Positions 1-7,347 of a DNA stretch of 15,546 nt are shown here, piece by piece (the first letter of the stretch is position 1; every line of letters begins with the position of its first letter). The notes under the pieces are model-generated. The model saw only the letters and a list, made by a program, of their open reading frames with translations, was not told where the DNA came from and made no database searches. The stretch comes from Pseudomonadota bacterium (lineage in GTDB: Bacteria > Pseudomonadota > Alphaproteobacteria > Sphingomonadales > Sphingomonadaceae): assembly GCA_029781465.1 (NCBI GenBank), contig JAKOWQ010000357.1, forward strand, positions 1 through 15,546. The letters run 5' to 3'. Made by a program: the position numbers and the translations under genes.

Positions 1-381
1 GGCGAGACGGTCGAACGCTGGAGCAGCATGCTCACCGATCAGCGCTTTACCGGTGTGGCCCAGCGGCTCACGCCCCAGGCCTATGCCGCTAACATTTTCG
101 GGGCGATCCCTTCTTTCTGCCCTGCGGGCAAGGGGATTATCATGAACCAGGGCCAGGTCAGTCGCCGCCCGGCGGTAACGCTGCGGGTCGATTGTCCGAA
201 AAACCCGGCGACCGGGCTCCCCGAGACCAACATGATGCTGGTAGTGGCGGGCCCGCGCGACATGCACGTGCGCCAGATTGCCTGGCGGCGTCTGCCGACC
301 GTGGCCGATCTTGAATTCGCGCAGACCTATTTCCGCGCCACCAGCTGGTGCACGCGGACCAAGAAGGGCTTCGCCTGTTAG
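1..381 (+). CDS. 3' part of a conserved-looking hypothetical protein (5' end outside window)
   Basis: The reading frame is open from the first base of the window, so the gene begins upstream; the first ATG, at 28, is probably internal. The visible 126 residues run to a TAG stop at 379-381. I do not recognise the family. The stretch contains a short Phe-Cys-Pro segment, a Val-Asp-Cys-Pro segment and a C-terminal Trp-Cys plus final Cys, so four cysteines that could form disulfides in an exported protein. No catalytic motif or membrane segment is visible. Codon use is GC-rich and like that of neighbouring genes. The stop codon is formed by the TA dinucleotide plus the first G of the inverted-repeat element starting at 381. 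Removing the element still leaves a TAG in the same place, so the protein end is probably native and not truncated. Confidence 0.72.
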   Translation, partial: GETVERWSSMLTDQRFTGVAQRLTPQAYAANIFGAIPSFCPAGKGIIMNQGQVSRRPAVTLRVDCPKNPATGLPETNMMLVVAGPRDMHVRQIAWRRLPTVADLEFAQTYFRATSWCTRTKKGFAC

Positions 382-646
382 GCCACAAACTCACAATCGG
401 CACCATCGAAGCGCCGGAATGGCGAACAGATCGGGCGAAGCCGCCCGCCGGAAAGGCTGGTTGCCTTTCCAGGGGCGGGTTTGGCCGAGATGGAAGCCAT
501 TCCGGCGTCCCGCAGGGATTTGTTCAAAATGGCCCATTGCTGCGTCGGGAAGTCTGGAAATATCGACATATTCCTGCGCCTTCCCTCCTTGCACTGAGCC
601 ATTTTGACTCAAACCTCGATGGTGCCGATTGTGAGTTTGTGGCCTA
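379..646. mobile_element. MITE-like element: 29-bp terminal inverted repeats, TA flanks, no ORF of its own
   Basis: Positions 379-409 and 616-646 are perfect inverted copies (31 bp including the outer TA on each side, 29 bp without). The inside is non-coding but strongly structured. 412-423 pairs with 496-507 (12 bp, perfect). Within that pair, 450-457 pairs with 463-470, and 444-449 pairs with 474-479. In the right half, 524-533 pairs with 598-607 and 547-552 with 580-585. The layout of terminal repeats plus two nested hairpin arms, about 264 bp, without a transposase is that of a miniature inverted-repeat transposable element. A TA target duplication is typical of the IS630/Tc1-mariner superfamily, which would supply the transposase in trans; this assignment is inference. 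It lies exactly between two convergent genes and ends neither of them early. Confidence 0.72.
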
Positions 647-997
647 GGAAGCGGCTTCTGGCGTGCGCTGCCAGGCGATCATGAAACCGATCCCCAGCAT
701 CAGGTCGATCGCGGCAAACAGCGCAATCTCGCGGGGCGTTACTCCGATCAGGAACAGGGCGAGCGCCGGCAGGCCGAAAACAAACTTCTCCGCGATGGCC
801 CAGGGCATCAACGCCCGATAGCGCACCGGATCGCCTCCGATCACCCAGAACACGCCCTGGAAGGCAAGGGCCAGGCCGATAAAACCGAGATAGGTCTCGG
901 CCTTCTCGTGCGGCAAGGGGAGAAGATACAGCGGGGTGAGCACGATCACGCCGTAGATCGCCGCCCAGCGAAACATGCGCGAAGGGAATTTGCTCAT
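644..997 (-). CDS. Small four-helix integral membrane protein of unknown function
   Basis: The product is 117 residues with about four hydrophobic segments (roughly 11-27, 37-54, 71-86 and 92-108) and short charged loops. It is a small inner-membrane protein; I do not recognise a named family or a catalytic motif. I chose the ATG at 997 because GGAG lies six bases upstream of it. A start at 1009, four codons earlier, overlaps the dprA stop as TGATG and is the alternative, giving 121 residues. Either way the gene is the last in the plsY-dprA operon and probably translationally coupled to dprA. Its TAG stop at 644-646 uses the TA and first G of the right end of the inverted-repeat element. Without the element the stop would be TAA at the same codon, so the protein is probably full length. 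Confidence 0.75.
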   Translation of the reverse strand: MSKFPSRMFRWAAIYGVIVLTPLYLLPLPHEKAETYLGFIGLALAFQGVFWVIGGDPVRYRALMPWAIAEKFVFGLPALALFLIGVTPREIALFAAIDLMLGIGFMIAWQRTPEAAS

Positions 998-1008
998 GCG
1001 AATCTCCA

Positions 1009-2103
1009 TCAGCCTGCCAGGCTGACACGGCCCCCGGCATGCCGCGCCAGTCTGCCCGCCAGCTCCAGTTCCAGCAAGGCCAATTGCACCGCCTGGGCGG
1101 TTTCTCCGCTCTGCCGGATCAGTTCATCGACGGCGACCGGTGCGAGCGTGAGCATGGCGGCGATATCGGCCGGTCGCTGATCCAGATCCTCGGGCAAGGC
1201 ATCGAACTGGGCGGTGGTCTCACGCAGCCGCGAACGCGGAGCTCCGGTAAATCCCGTCAGCAGCTCAACCGCGTCGGCGGCCGATTGCACCAGCACCGCG
1301 CCTTCGCGGATCAGCAGGTTGCAGCCCTGGGCGCGCGGATCGAGCGGCGAACCGGGAACCGCCATCACCTCGCGCCCGGCCTCGGCGGCGAGCCGCGCGG
1401 TGATCAGCGAGCCGGACTTGGGCGCCGCCTCAACCACCAGCGTTCCCGCCGCGATCCCGGCGATGATCCGGTTACGCGAAGGGAAATGGCGCGCCAGCGG
1501 CTCGGTTCCGGGAGGCTGTTCGGCCAGCAGCAAGCCACGCCCCGCGACCTCTTCCTGCAATTCCCGGTGCTCGGGCGGGTAGGCAATATCGATCCCGCTG
1601 GCGATGACTCCGATCGTGCCGCCATCCAGCGCCGCGCGGTGCGCCGCGCCATCGATCCCCCGCGCCAGGCCCGAAACCACCACGAAACCCGCATCGGACA
1701 GGTCGGCACAGAGCTGGCGGGTCAGCTTGACCGCCGCCGCCGAGGCATTGCGCGCACCGACAACCGCCACGCAGGGCCGCGCCGCCAGCGCGGTATCGCC
1801 CCGCGCGGTGAGGATCGGTGGCGCATCGGCGAGTTCGGCGAGCAGCGGGGGATAGGCGGGGGAATCGTGAAACAGATAATGCCCGCCAGCCTTGCACAGC
1901 GCCGCAATCTCGCCCGCGATGCGCTCCTGCGGTGCCGGGTGATAGGGCGCCCCGCCCCGCGCGGCAAGATCGGGCAAGCCCGCCAGCACCGCTATCGCAC
2001 CGCCGAACCTCCGCAGCAGCTGATGGTAGCTGACCGGACCGATATTGGGCGAGCGCAGCAGACGGATGCGCGCAAAGGCTTCCTCCTGCGAAAGATCAGC
2101 CAT
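1009..2103 (-). CDS. dprA: DNA-processing protein DprA (DNA uptake / RecA loader)
   Basis: A 364-residue DprA/Smf protein, the usual family length. An N-terminal helix-hairpin-helix/SAM-like part (about 1-70) is followed by the Rossmann-like DprA core. Visible core signatures are GARNAS at 116-121, SGLARGID at 144-151, FPSRNRIIAG at 207-216, the KSGSLITA stretch near 229-236 and the VPGSP turn at 249-253. A C-terminal winged-helix region (about 305-360) is typical of many proteobacterial members. Family knowledge: DprA binds incoming single-stranded DNA in the cytoplasm, protects it and loads RecA during natural transformation. The ATG at 2103 overlaps the plsY TGA by one base (TGATG), with AAGG four bases upstream. 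It is the middle gene of the plsY-dprA-membrane protein operon. In other alphaproteobacteria topA often follows dprA; here a small membrane gene does. Confidence 0.95.
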   Translation of the reverse strand: MADLSQEEAFARIRLLRSPNIGPVSYHQLLRRFGGAIAVLAGLPDLAARGGAPYHPAPQERIAGEIAALCKAGGHYLFHDSPAYPPLLAELADAPPILTARGDTALAARPCVAVVGARNASAAAVKLTRQLCADLSDAGFVVVSGLARGIDGAAHRAALDGGTIGVIASGIDIAYPPEHRELQEEVAGRGLLLAEQPPGTEPLARHFPSRNRIIAGIAAGTLVVEAAPKSGSLITARLAAEAGREVMAVPGSPLDPRAQGCNLLIREGAVLVQSAADAVELLTGFTGAPRSRLRETTAQFDALPEDLDQRPADIAAMLTLAPVAVDELIRQSGETAQAVQLALLELELAGRLARHAGGRVSLAG

Positions 2104-2684
2104 CAGGCCTTGCTACCCACCCTGGGTTCGGTGCCGCTGCGCAGCCGACCGATGTTGGCGCGGTGCAGGAACAGCACCAGCAGCGCGATCGCACCCAGCA
2201 CCGGAACCAGATCGATCCGCCCAAGCAGGTAGGCCGTCAAGGGACAGGCCAGCGCCGCAGTCATCCCCGAGAGGGAGGAAATCCGCGTCAGCACCAGCAT
2301 CGCCAGCCATGTGCCGGCATAGACCAGCCCTATCGGCCAGGCGAGCGCGAGCGATACTCCCATGGTGGTGGCCACCCCCTTGCCGCCGCGAAACCTCAGC
2401 CACACCGGAAAGCAATGGCCCAGAACCGCGCCCAGCGCGGCCAGCGGCGCGGCGCCGGGCAGCCAGCGCTGCGCCAGCCACACGCCCAGGAACCCTTTTG
2501 CCCCATCGAGCAGCAGGGTTGCCGCCGCCAAACCCTTGTTGCCGGTGCGCAGCACATTGGTGGCACCGATATTGCCCGATCCGATCTGGCGCAGGTTGCC
2601 ATTCCCAAACAGGTTGGTGAGGATCAGCCCGAAGGGAATCGAGCCGAGAAGATACCCCAAAGCCATGGCATAGAATTGGTGCAT
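2103..2684 (-). CDS. plsY: Glycerol-3-phosphate acyltransferase PlsY
   Basis: PlsY is the inner-membrane enzyme that moves the acyl group from acyl-phosphate to glycerol 3-phosphate, the first step of phospholipid synthesis. The 193-residue product has the family's multi-spanning hydrophobic pattern and its conserved cytoplasmic motifs: GSIPFG at 14-19 leading to SGNIGATNVLR at 36-46; GHxxPxxxxFxGGKGVAT at 89-106; and HxxNIxRLxxGxE near 173-185. I start at the ATG at 2684, which has a purine-rich GGGAAGGGA just upstream and gives the canonical N-terminus. An in-frame extension to 2816 adds 44 residues without family character. It leads the operon; its TGA overlaps the dprA ATG by one base. 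A candidate promoter lies about 25 bases upstream. Confidence 0.96.
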   Translation of the reverse strand: MHQFYAMALGYLLGSIPFGLILTNLFGNGNLRQIGSGNIGATNVLRTGNKGLAAATLLLDGAKGFLGVWLAQRWLPGAAPLAALGAVLGHCFPVWLRFRGGKGVATTMGVSLALAWPIGLVYAGTWLAMLVLTRISSLSGMTAALACPLTAYLLGRIDLVPVLGAIALLVLFLHRANIGRLRSGTEPRVGSKA

Positions 2685-2709
2685 TGCCGTCCCTTCCCTT
2701 TTCCGGTCA

Positions 2710-2739
2710 ATCGTAGCTACAAGGCAGGGGCCATGCCAA
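2710..2739 (-). promoter_or_regulatory. Candidate sigma-70-type promoter for the plsY-dprA operon
   Basis: Reading the minus strand, TTGGCA (2739-2734, five of six consensus bases) is followed after 18 bases by TACGAT (2715-2710, four of six). Transcription would begin near 2703, leaving a short leader before the plsY ATG at 2684. It sits in the 149-bp divergent gap between plsY and the metallo-hydrolase gene. This is assigned by consensus matching alone. Confidence 0.35.
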
Positions 2740-2833
2740 GCACGGTTTGAAGGATTGCCACCGGAATGGATGCTGCTGCCCCGTTCGTGCCATTCGCTCC
2801 CGGAACCCGTGCGCAAGCGCGCGAGGATGCGCC

Positions 2834-3760
2834 ATGACCCGGCGGCTCAACATCCTGCTTGCGCTGTTCCTGCTGCTGTTCGGCGCGCCCTATTACTGGT
2901 TGCTGCTTGAAAACGGCCACGGCGATGCCCGGGCCAAGCCGCTCCACATCGCCGCGTTGCGTTCGCTCGCCGCCTCGCTTCCCGGTCAGGCTCCCAGCGG
3001 TGTCGAGTACGAGGTTGTCGCCTCGCGCAGCCTACCGGGTGACTTGTTCGTGGCCGGATCGGGGTTCAAACGCAAGCTGGTGGCGGTGATGGCCTGGCGG
3101 CTTCCGGTACCGGGGGGCAAGCCGATCCTGATCGACAGCGGGCTGACCGCCAGCGATGCCAAGAGCATGGGGATGACCCATTTTTCACCCGCCAACCAGG
3201 CGCGGGTCGAGCAGGCTATGGACGGGGCCGGGACAATCCTCGTCACCCACGAGCACCCCGATCATCTCGGCGCTCTCGCCGCCCACGGCGGAGCGGCCTT
3301 GCAGCAGGCCGCACGGCTCAATCCCGCGCAGCTTCCCTCTGCCCCGCTCGCGACCCGATTGCGCTGGAGCGGACCGGACCCTCGTCCCGATCCTATGCTC
3401 GGCACGGCGACACCGGCCGCGCTGGCACCTGGCGTAGTGGTGATCCCCGCGCCCAGCCACACCCCCGGATCGCAGATGGTCTACGCGCGGCTGGCCGATG
3501 GCCGCGAATACCTGTTCGCCGGCGACATCGCGACCTTCGCGCAAAGCTGGATCGAAACCCGCGCCCGCTCGCGCCTGGTCGGCGATTGGATCGCGCCCGA
3601 AGACCGTGCCGAGGTCTATTCCTGGCTGCTCACCATCAAGGCGCTCAAACAGGAGAGCCCGCGCCTGATCGTGGTGCCCGGCCACGACTTTCGCTGGATC
3701 GCCGACGAAGCCAATTCGGTAGGCGCCAGCGAAGGTTTCACCAACGCAAGAAGCCGCTAG
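2834..3760 (+). CDS. Membrane-anchored metallo-beta-lactamase-fold hydrolase
   Basis: A 308-residue MBL-fold protein. The N-terminus has an Arg-Arg pair followed by a hydrophobic stretch (about 6-25), either an uncleaved membrane anchor or a signal peptide, so the enzyme domain probably faces the periplasm. The zinc-site set is complete: HEHPDH at 139-144 (His139, His141, Asp143, His144), His209 in SHTPGS, Asp231 in FAGD and His284 in VPGHD. Such proteins hydrolyse lactones, thioesters, phosphodiesters or other esters; nothing here fixes the substrate. The ATG at 2834 is chosen for GAGG seven bases upstream and the sensible signal sequence; upstream in-frame codons lack family character. It is divergent from plsY and 71 bases upstream of hemA on the same strand, so cotranscription with hemA is possible. 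Confidence 0.88.
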   Translation: MTRRLNILLALFLLLFGAPYYWLLLENGHGDARAKPLHIAALRSLAASLPGQAPSGVEYEVVASRSLPGDLFVAGSGFKRKLVAVMAWRLPVPGGKPILIDSGLTASDAKSMGMTHFSPANQARVEQAMDGAGTILVTHEHPDHLGALAAHGGAALQQAARLNPAQLPSAPLATRLRWSGPDPRPDPMLGTATPAALAPGVVVIPAPSHTPGSQMVYARLADGREYLFAGDIATFAQSWIETRARSRLVGDWIAPEDRAEVYSWLLTIKALKQESPRLIVVPGHDFRWIADEANSVGASEGFTNARSR

Positions 3761-3831
3761 TCTTGCTTTGAAACTTGAGCTAGAGCGCCTCCATTCAAGG
3801 CGACACAGCCGCTTGCGGAGTTGGCCCCCAA

Positions 3832-5046
3832 GTGAACTACGAACATATTTTCGACCAGGCGATCGAGCGTCTCCACGCCGAGGGCCGCTACCGCGTTTTC
3901 CTCGATATCCTGCGCAACAAGGGCCAGTATCCCAACGCGCGCTGCTTTGCCGGGCACAACGGGCCCAAGCCGATCACCGTATGGTGCAGCAACGATTACC
4001 TGGCGATGGGCCAGCACCCCAAGGTGATCGCGGCGATGGAAGAAGCGCTGAACGATGTCGGCGCCGGATCGGGCGGCACCCGCAACATCGGCGGCAACAC
4101 CCATTACCACGTCGATCTTGAGGCCGAACTGGCCGATCTCCATGGCAAGGAGGGGGCGCTGCTGTTCACATCGGGCTATGTCTCGAACGATGCGACGCTC
4201 TCCACCCTCGCCAAGGTGCTGCCTGGCTGCGTGATCTTTTCCGACGAGCTCAACCACGCCAGCATGATTGCGGGGATCCGCAATTCGGGCGCGGAAAAGC
4301 GCGTGTTCCGCCACAACGATCTTGAACACCTTGAGGAATTGCTGGCCGCCGAGGAGCCTTCGGTTCCCAAGCTGATCGCGTTTGAAAGCGTCTATTCGAT
4401 GGAGGGCGATGTCGCGCCGATCCACGCGATCTGCGACCTGGCCGAAAAGTACAACGCGCTGACCTATATCGACGAGGTCCATGCGGTCGGCATGTACGGA
4501 CCGCGCGGCGGCGGGATCACCGATCGCGACGAGGCCGCGCACCGCATCGACATCATCGAAGGTACGCTGGGCAAGGCCTTCGGGGTGATGGGCGGCTATA
4601 TCGCGGCCGATGCACGGATCATCGACGTGATCCGTTCCTACGCGCCGGGATTTATCTTCACCACCAGCCTCTCGCCCGTGCTGGTCGCCGGGGTGCTGGC
4701 CTCGGTCCGCCACCTCAAGAGCTCATCGCTCGAGCGCGAGGGGCAGCAGGCTGCCGCCGCGATGCTCAAGGCCATGATGCGCGAAGCCGGGTTGCCGGTG
4801 ATGGATTCGACCACCCACATCGTCCCGCTGATGGTTGGCGATCCGGTCAAGGCCAAGAAGATCAGCGACATCCTGCTCGCCGAGTACGGGGTCTATGTCC
4901 AGCCGATCAACTATCCGACCGTGCCGCGCGGGACCGAGCGGCTGCGCTTCACCCCCGGCCCGGCGCATACCGAAGCGATGATGCGGGACCTGACCGGCGC
5001 CCTGGTGGAAATCTGGGGCCGGATGGACCTCAAACTCGCTGCCTGA
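3832..5046 (+). CDS. hemA: 5-aminolevulinate synthase (Shemin/C4 pathway)
   Basis: This pyridoxal-phosphate enzyme condenses glycine and succinyl-CoA to 5-aminolevulinate, the entry to heme and other tetrapyrroles. The 404-residue length and N-terminus match alphaproteobacterial ALAS. Visible signatures are the GSGGTRNIGGN glycine-rich stretch at 79-89, SDELNHASMI at 137-146, IDEVHAVG at 213-220 (Asp214 and His217 contact the cofactor) and the cofactor lysine Lys248 in GTLGKAFG. These separate it from the related AONS and KBL acyltransferases less sharply than a tree would, but the N-terminus and the RNIGGN motif favour ALAS. The start codon is GTG at 3832, with CGGAG about 11 bases upstream. 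The 71-base gap before it has a TTGAAA at the proper distance from a weak -10 (TCCATT), not convincing enough to call. A sensor kinase gene follows after 22 bases. Confidence 0.96.
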   Translation: MNYEHIFDQAIERLHAEGRYRVFLDILRNKGQYPNARCFAGHNGPKPITVWCSNDYLAMGQHPKVIAAMEEALNDVGAGSGGTRNIGGNTHYHVDLEAELADLHGKEGALLFTSGYVSNDATLSTLAKVLPGCVIFSDELNHASMIAGIRNSGAEKRVFRHNDLEHLEELLAAEEPSVPKLIAFESVYSMEGDVAPIHAICDLAEKYNALTYIDEVHAVGMYGPRGGGITDRDEAAHRIDIIEGTLGKAFGVMGGYIAADARIIDVIRSYAPGFIFTTSLSPVLVAGVLASVRHLKSSSLEREGQQAAAAMLKAMMREAGLPVMDSTTHIVPLMVGDPVKAKKISDILLAEYGVYVQPINYPTVPRGTERLRFTPGPAHTEAMMRDLTGALVEIWGRMDLKLAA

Positions 5047-5068
5047 CCGGGGCGGCGGTCGCTCCGTC

Positions 5069-6712
5069 ATGACGCCACCCGGAGCGGCCTATTCACGCCT
5101 GTTCGAACACCGCTCGGGGCGGGTTATCGCCCTGTGCCGCCTCGTCATGGCAATGGTCTTCGCGATCGCCCTGTGGCTCGATCCGATGCAGCCCGCGCGT
5201 GCGGACGTGTTCGGGCTTGAGGTCTTGCTTGGATACCTTGGCCTTGCGGTGGTGCTGACAGTCGTTGCCTGGCGCAGCTGGTGGTACGATCACCTGGCCG
5301 CCGCGCCGGTTTTCGCCATCGATGTCGCCGTTTTTCTCCTGGCGGTGTTTTATACCGAAAATTCCAGCAGCGACTTTGTCAGCCCGTTCCTGAGCTTCTT
5401 CGCGTTCCTGATGCTCGCGGCGATTGCCCGATGGGGCTGGCGCGTCACCGCGTGGCTGGCGGCTGCGATCAGCATTGCCTTTGTCATGCTGGGCGCGCGG
5501 CTGCACGAGACCGGCGTCGTCATGGACCTGTTCCGCTTTGGCCGACGCATCGCCTACATGGTGCTGATGGCCCTGGTTCTGGTATGGTTCGGATCGCAAA
5601 GACGGGCAACCGCAAGGCCCCGTTTCGTGGCTCCCGATGGACAGCCGGCCAGCATTCCGGAGGATGCGATTGCCTTTGCCCGCGCCGCCAGCGGAGCAAG
5701 AAGCGCCGCCCTGGCCTGGATCGATGAAGAGGAGCCCCGGGCGATTGTGGCGAGCGATGGCCCGTCCGGGCGCAGCCGCAGTGTGCTGCCCCCGGATGCC
5801 TTGTCCGCCCAGGATTTGGGCGAGGCGCTGCTTTTTGATCGCCGACGCCGCCGGCAGCTCGTGTTGAAGGACAATGGCCGGCTGCTTGCCCGCAAAGGCT
5901 CCGAACCACCCGGAGCCGTTCAGTCAATGTGGTTCGATGAAGGGATTTCGGTCCCGCTGTCGGGCGCCACGGGGCATGGCTTGCTGGTACTTTCCGGGAT
6001 CAGCGGAATGAGTGCGGATCACGCGCCGTTCTGCCTGGAAATCGGGCGGGAGATCGCGCTGGCCTTTGACCGCGAGCATTACGCGGCGGTAGCCAATGAT
6101 GCGGCCGTCATGCGCCTGCGCAGCTCAATCGCGCGCGACCTGCATGACAGTGTCGCCCAATCGCTGGCCGGGGCGAGTTTCCGTCTCGCGGCGCTGCGCA
6201 ACATCATTGCAGACGGCCGCGATCCGCTTGATGAGCTCGATTCGATCCGCGGCGGGATTTCGGGCGAACAGGAAAACGTGCGCGAGATCATAAAGCGGCT
6301 GCGCGAAGCCGAGAGTGCCCCCGGCGATCATTCGCTCGCACTCGAACTGGGCAAGCTGGCAGATCAGCTTGCCCGCTATTGGAATGTCGGAATCGCGCTG
6401 GGCAAGGCCGACGCGGGCATTTCAGCCAGCGCCCCGCTTATCTACGAGATCCAGCAACTGGTCCGCGAGGCGGTGGCCAACGCCGTGCGCCACGGTGCGG
6501 CGACGACCATCGGGGTCGATCTCTCGCGCCGGCGCGGGCAGATGGCGCTTGCGGTGACCGACAACGGCCAGGGATTTCCCGGTGGTGCGGAGGCCGAACT
6601 GCCCCGCTCGCTCACGGAACGGCTTGCCGCGCTTGGCGGCACGCTGGTAATCTCTTCGCGTCCGGGCGAAACCCGGATCGTCATGACAATTCCAGTGCGG
6701 GGGCGTGAATGA
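5069..6712 (+). CDS. NarL-type membrane sensor histidine kinase
   Basis: A 547-residue sensor kinase. The N-terminal third has six hydrophobic segments (about 19-37, 48-68, 76-95, 103-121, 126-146 and 160-175) with almost no periplasmic domain, suggesting sensing within or close to the membrane. A cytoplasmic linker (about 185-345) has alternating strand/helix character compatible with a degenerate GAF domain; this is inference. The HisKA_3 dimerisation domain contains the phospho-acceptor His359 in RDLHDSVAQS. The HATPase domain shows an N box (Glu467, Asn471) and a G1 box DNGQGF with Asp498, so it looks catalytically complete. It starts 22 bases after hemA with only a weak G-rich stretch upstream, so translation may depend on readthrough from hemA. 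Its TGA overlaps the ATG of the response regulator (ATGA). Confidence 0.92.
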   Translation: MTPPGAAYSRLFEHRSGRVIALCRLVMAMVFAIALWLDPMQPARADVFGLEVLLGYLGLAVVLTVVAWRSWWYDHLAAAPVFAIDVAVFLLAVFYTENSSSDFVSPFLSFFAFLMLAAIARWGWRVTAWLAAAISIAFVMLGARLHETGVVMDLFRFGRRIAYMVLMALVLVWFGSQRRATARPRFVAPDGQPASIPEDAIAFARAASGARSAALAWIDEEEPRAIVASDGPSGRSRSVLPPDALSAQDLGEALLFDRRRRRQLVLKDNGRLLARKGSEPPGAVQSMWFDEGISVPLSGATGHGLLVLSGISGMSADHAPFCLEIGREIALAFDREHYAAVANDAAVMRLRSSIARDLHDSVAQSLAGASFRLAALRNIIADGRDPLDELDSIRGGISGEQENVREIIKRLREAESAPGDHSLALELGKLADQLARYWNVGIALGKADAGISASAPLIYEIQQLVREAVANAVRHGAATTIGVDLSRRRGQMALAVTDNGQGFPGGAEAELPRSLTERLAALGGTLVISSRPGETRIVMTIPVRGRE

Positions 6713-7329
6713 CCAGAGTAGTGATCGCCGACGACCATCCGTTCCTGCGCACCGGGGTGGAGGCTGTCCTGCGTAGCGCCGGGATCGAGATCGCCGGGTC
6801 GGCGGGGGACGGCAACGAAGCATTGCAAGTGATCGCGCGGTGCGATCCGGATGTTGCGATCATCGACGTCCAGATGCCCGATCGCGATGGCATCGGTGTG
6901 CTCGAGGCGATGCGGACAGACGGCGATCAACGACCGGTGATCCTGCTCACCGCGCATATCGACGATGACCGGCTGATCGCGGCGCTGCGCGCCAACGTCA
7001 ACGCGATCGTCTTCAAGCAGGGCGCCGAACAATCGCTGGTGGAGACGATCGAAAGGGTCGGACGCGGCGAGAAGGTTATCGATCCGGCGCTGACCAGTCG
7101 CGCGCTCGATCTGACCTTGACCGGAGTCGGCACGCTCGACCGGCTCGCCCCGCGCGAACGCCAGATCGCCGATGCGGTGGCCAAGGGCCTGCGCAACCGT
7201 GAGATCGGCGCGCAGCTGGGGATGACCGAAGGCTCGATCAAGGTCTATCTCAACCGGATCTTCGACAAGGTCGGGGTGGAAAACCGCACCGAACTTGCAA
7301 TCCTGGTGCACGGGAAGGGGCGGAGCTGA
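6709..7329 (+). CDS. NarL/FixJ-family response regulator, partner of the upstream kinase
   Basis: A 206-residue two-domain regulator. The receiver domain (1-120) has the acidic pair Asp8/Asp9, the phospho-acceptor Asp53 in IIDVQMP, Thr81 and Lys103. The LuxR-type helix-turn-helix (about 145-202) contains LAPRERQIADAVAKG and the recognition stretch around GMTEGSIKVYLNRIF. It overlaps the kinase gene by four bases (ATGA), which with the HisKA_3 kinase type makes a cognate pair very likely. The pair lies directly behind hemA, so heme supply, oxygen or redox are conceivable signals, but no sequence element shows its targets. The gene is followed by a convergent decarboxylase gene, with a GC-rich hairpin at the junction. 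Confidence 0.94.
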   Translation: MTRVVIADDHPFLRTGVEAVLRSAGIEIAGSAGDGNEALQVIARCDPDVAIIDVQMPDRDGIGVLEAMRTDGDQRPVILLTAHIDDDRLIAALRANVNAIVFKQGAEQSLVETIERVGRGEKVIDPALTSRALDLTLTGVGTLDRLAPRERQIADAVAKGLRNREIGAQLGMTEGSIKVYLNRIFDKVGVENRTELAILVHGKGRS

Positions 7330-7340
7330 AGCCCCGCCCC
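7317..7340. terminator. GC-rich hairpin between convergent response regulator and decarboxylase genes
   Basis: GGGGCGG at 7317-7323 pairs perfectly with CCGCCCC at 7334-7340 around a 10-base loop. It covers the response-regulator stop and ends seven bases before the convergent decarboxylase stop. There is no T tract on either side, so this would be a weak or factor-assisted bidirectional terminator at best. Confidence 0.35.
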
Positions 7341-7347
7341 CACGTGC

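Noticed and set aside
378..612. Short open frames inside the inverted-repeat element
   Set aside because: They overlap the hairpin arms and terminal repeats, have no ribosome site and no protein-like character.
1039..2232. Plus-strand open frame of 397 codons opposite dprA
   Set aside because: Shadow of dprA; no recognisable motif and composition biased to Arg, Gln and Gly.
2685..2816. N-terminal extension of plsY by 44 codons
   Set aside because: The extension lacks family character, and the ATG at 2684 has a purine-rich ribosome site and gives the standard PlsY N-terminus.
3761..3831. Possible promoter or regulator site before hemA (TTGAAA and a CTTGA/TCAAG inverted pair)
   Set aside because: The -10 match is only three of six, and the inverted pair is five bases long with a wide gap; neither exceeds chance in a 71-base gap.
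3757..4713. Long minus-strand open frame (318 codons) opposite hemA
   Set aside because: It is antisense to a well-recognised hemA; the translation has no family character and reflects GC-rich codon bias.
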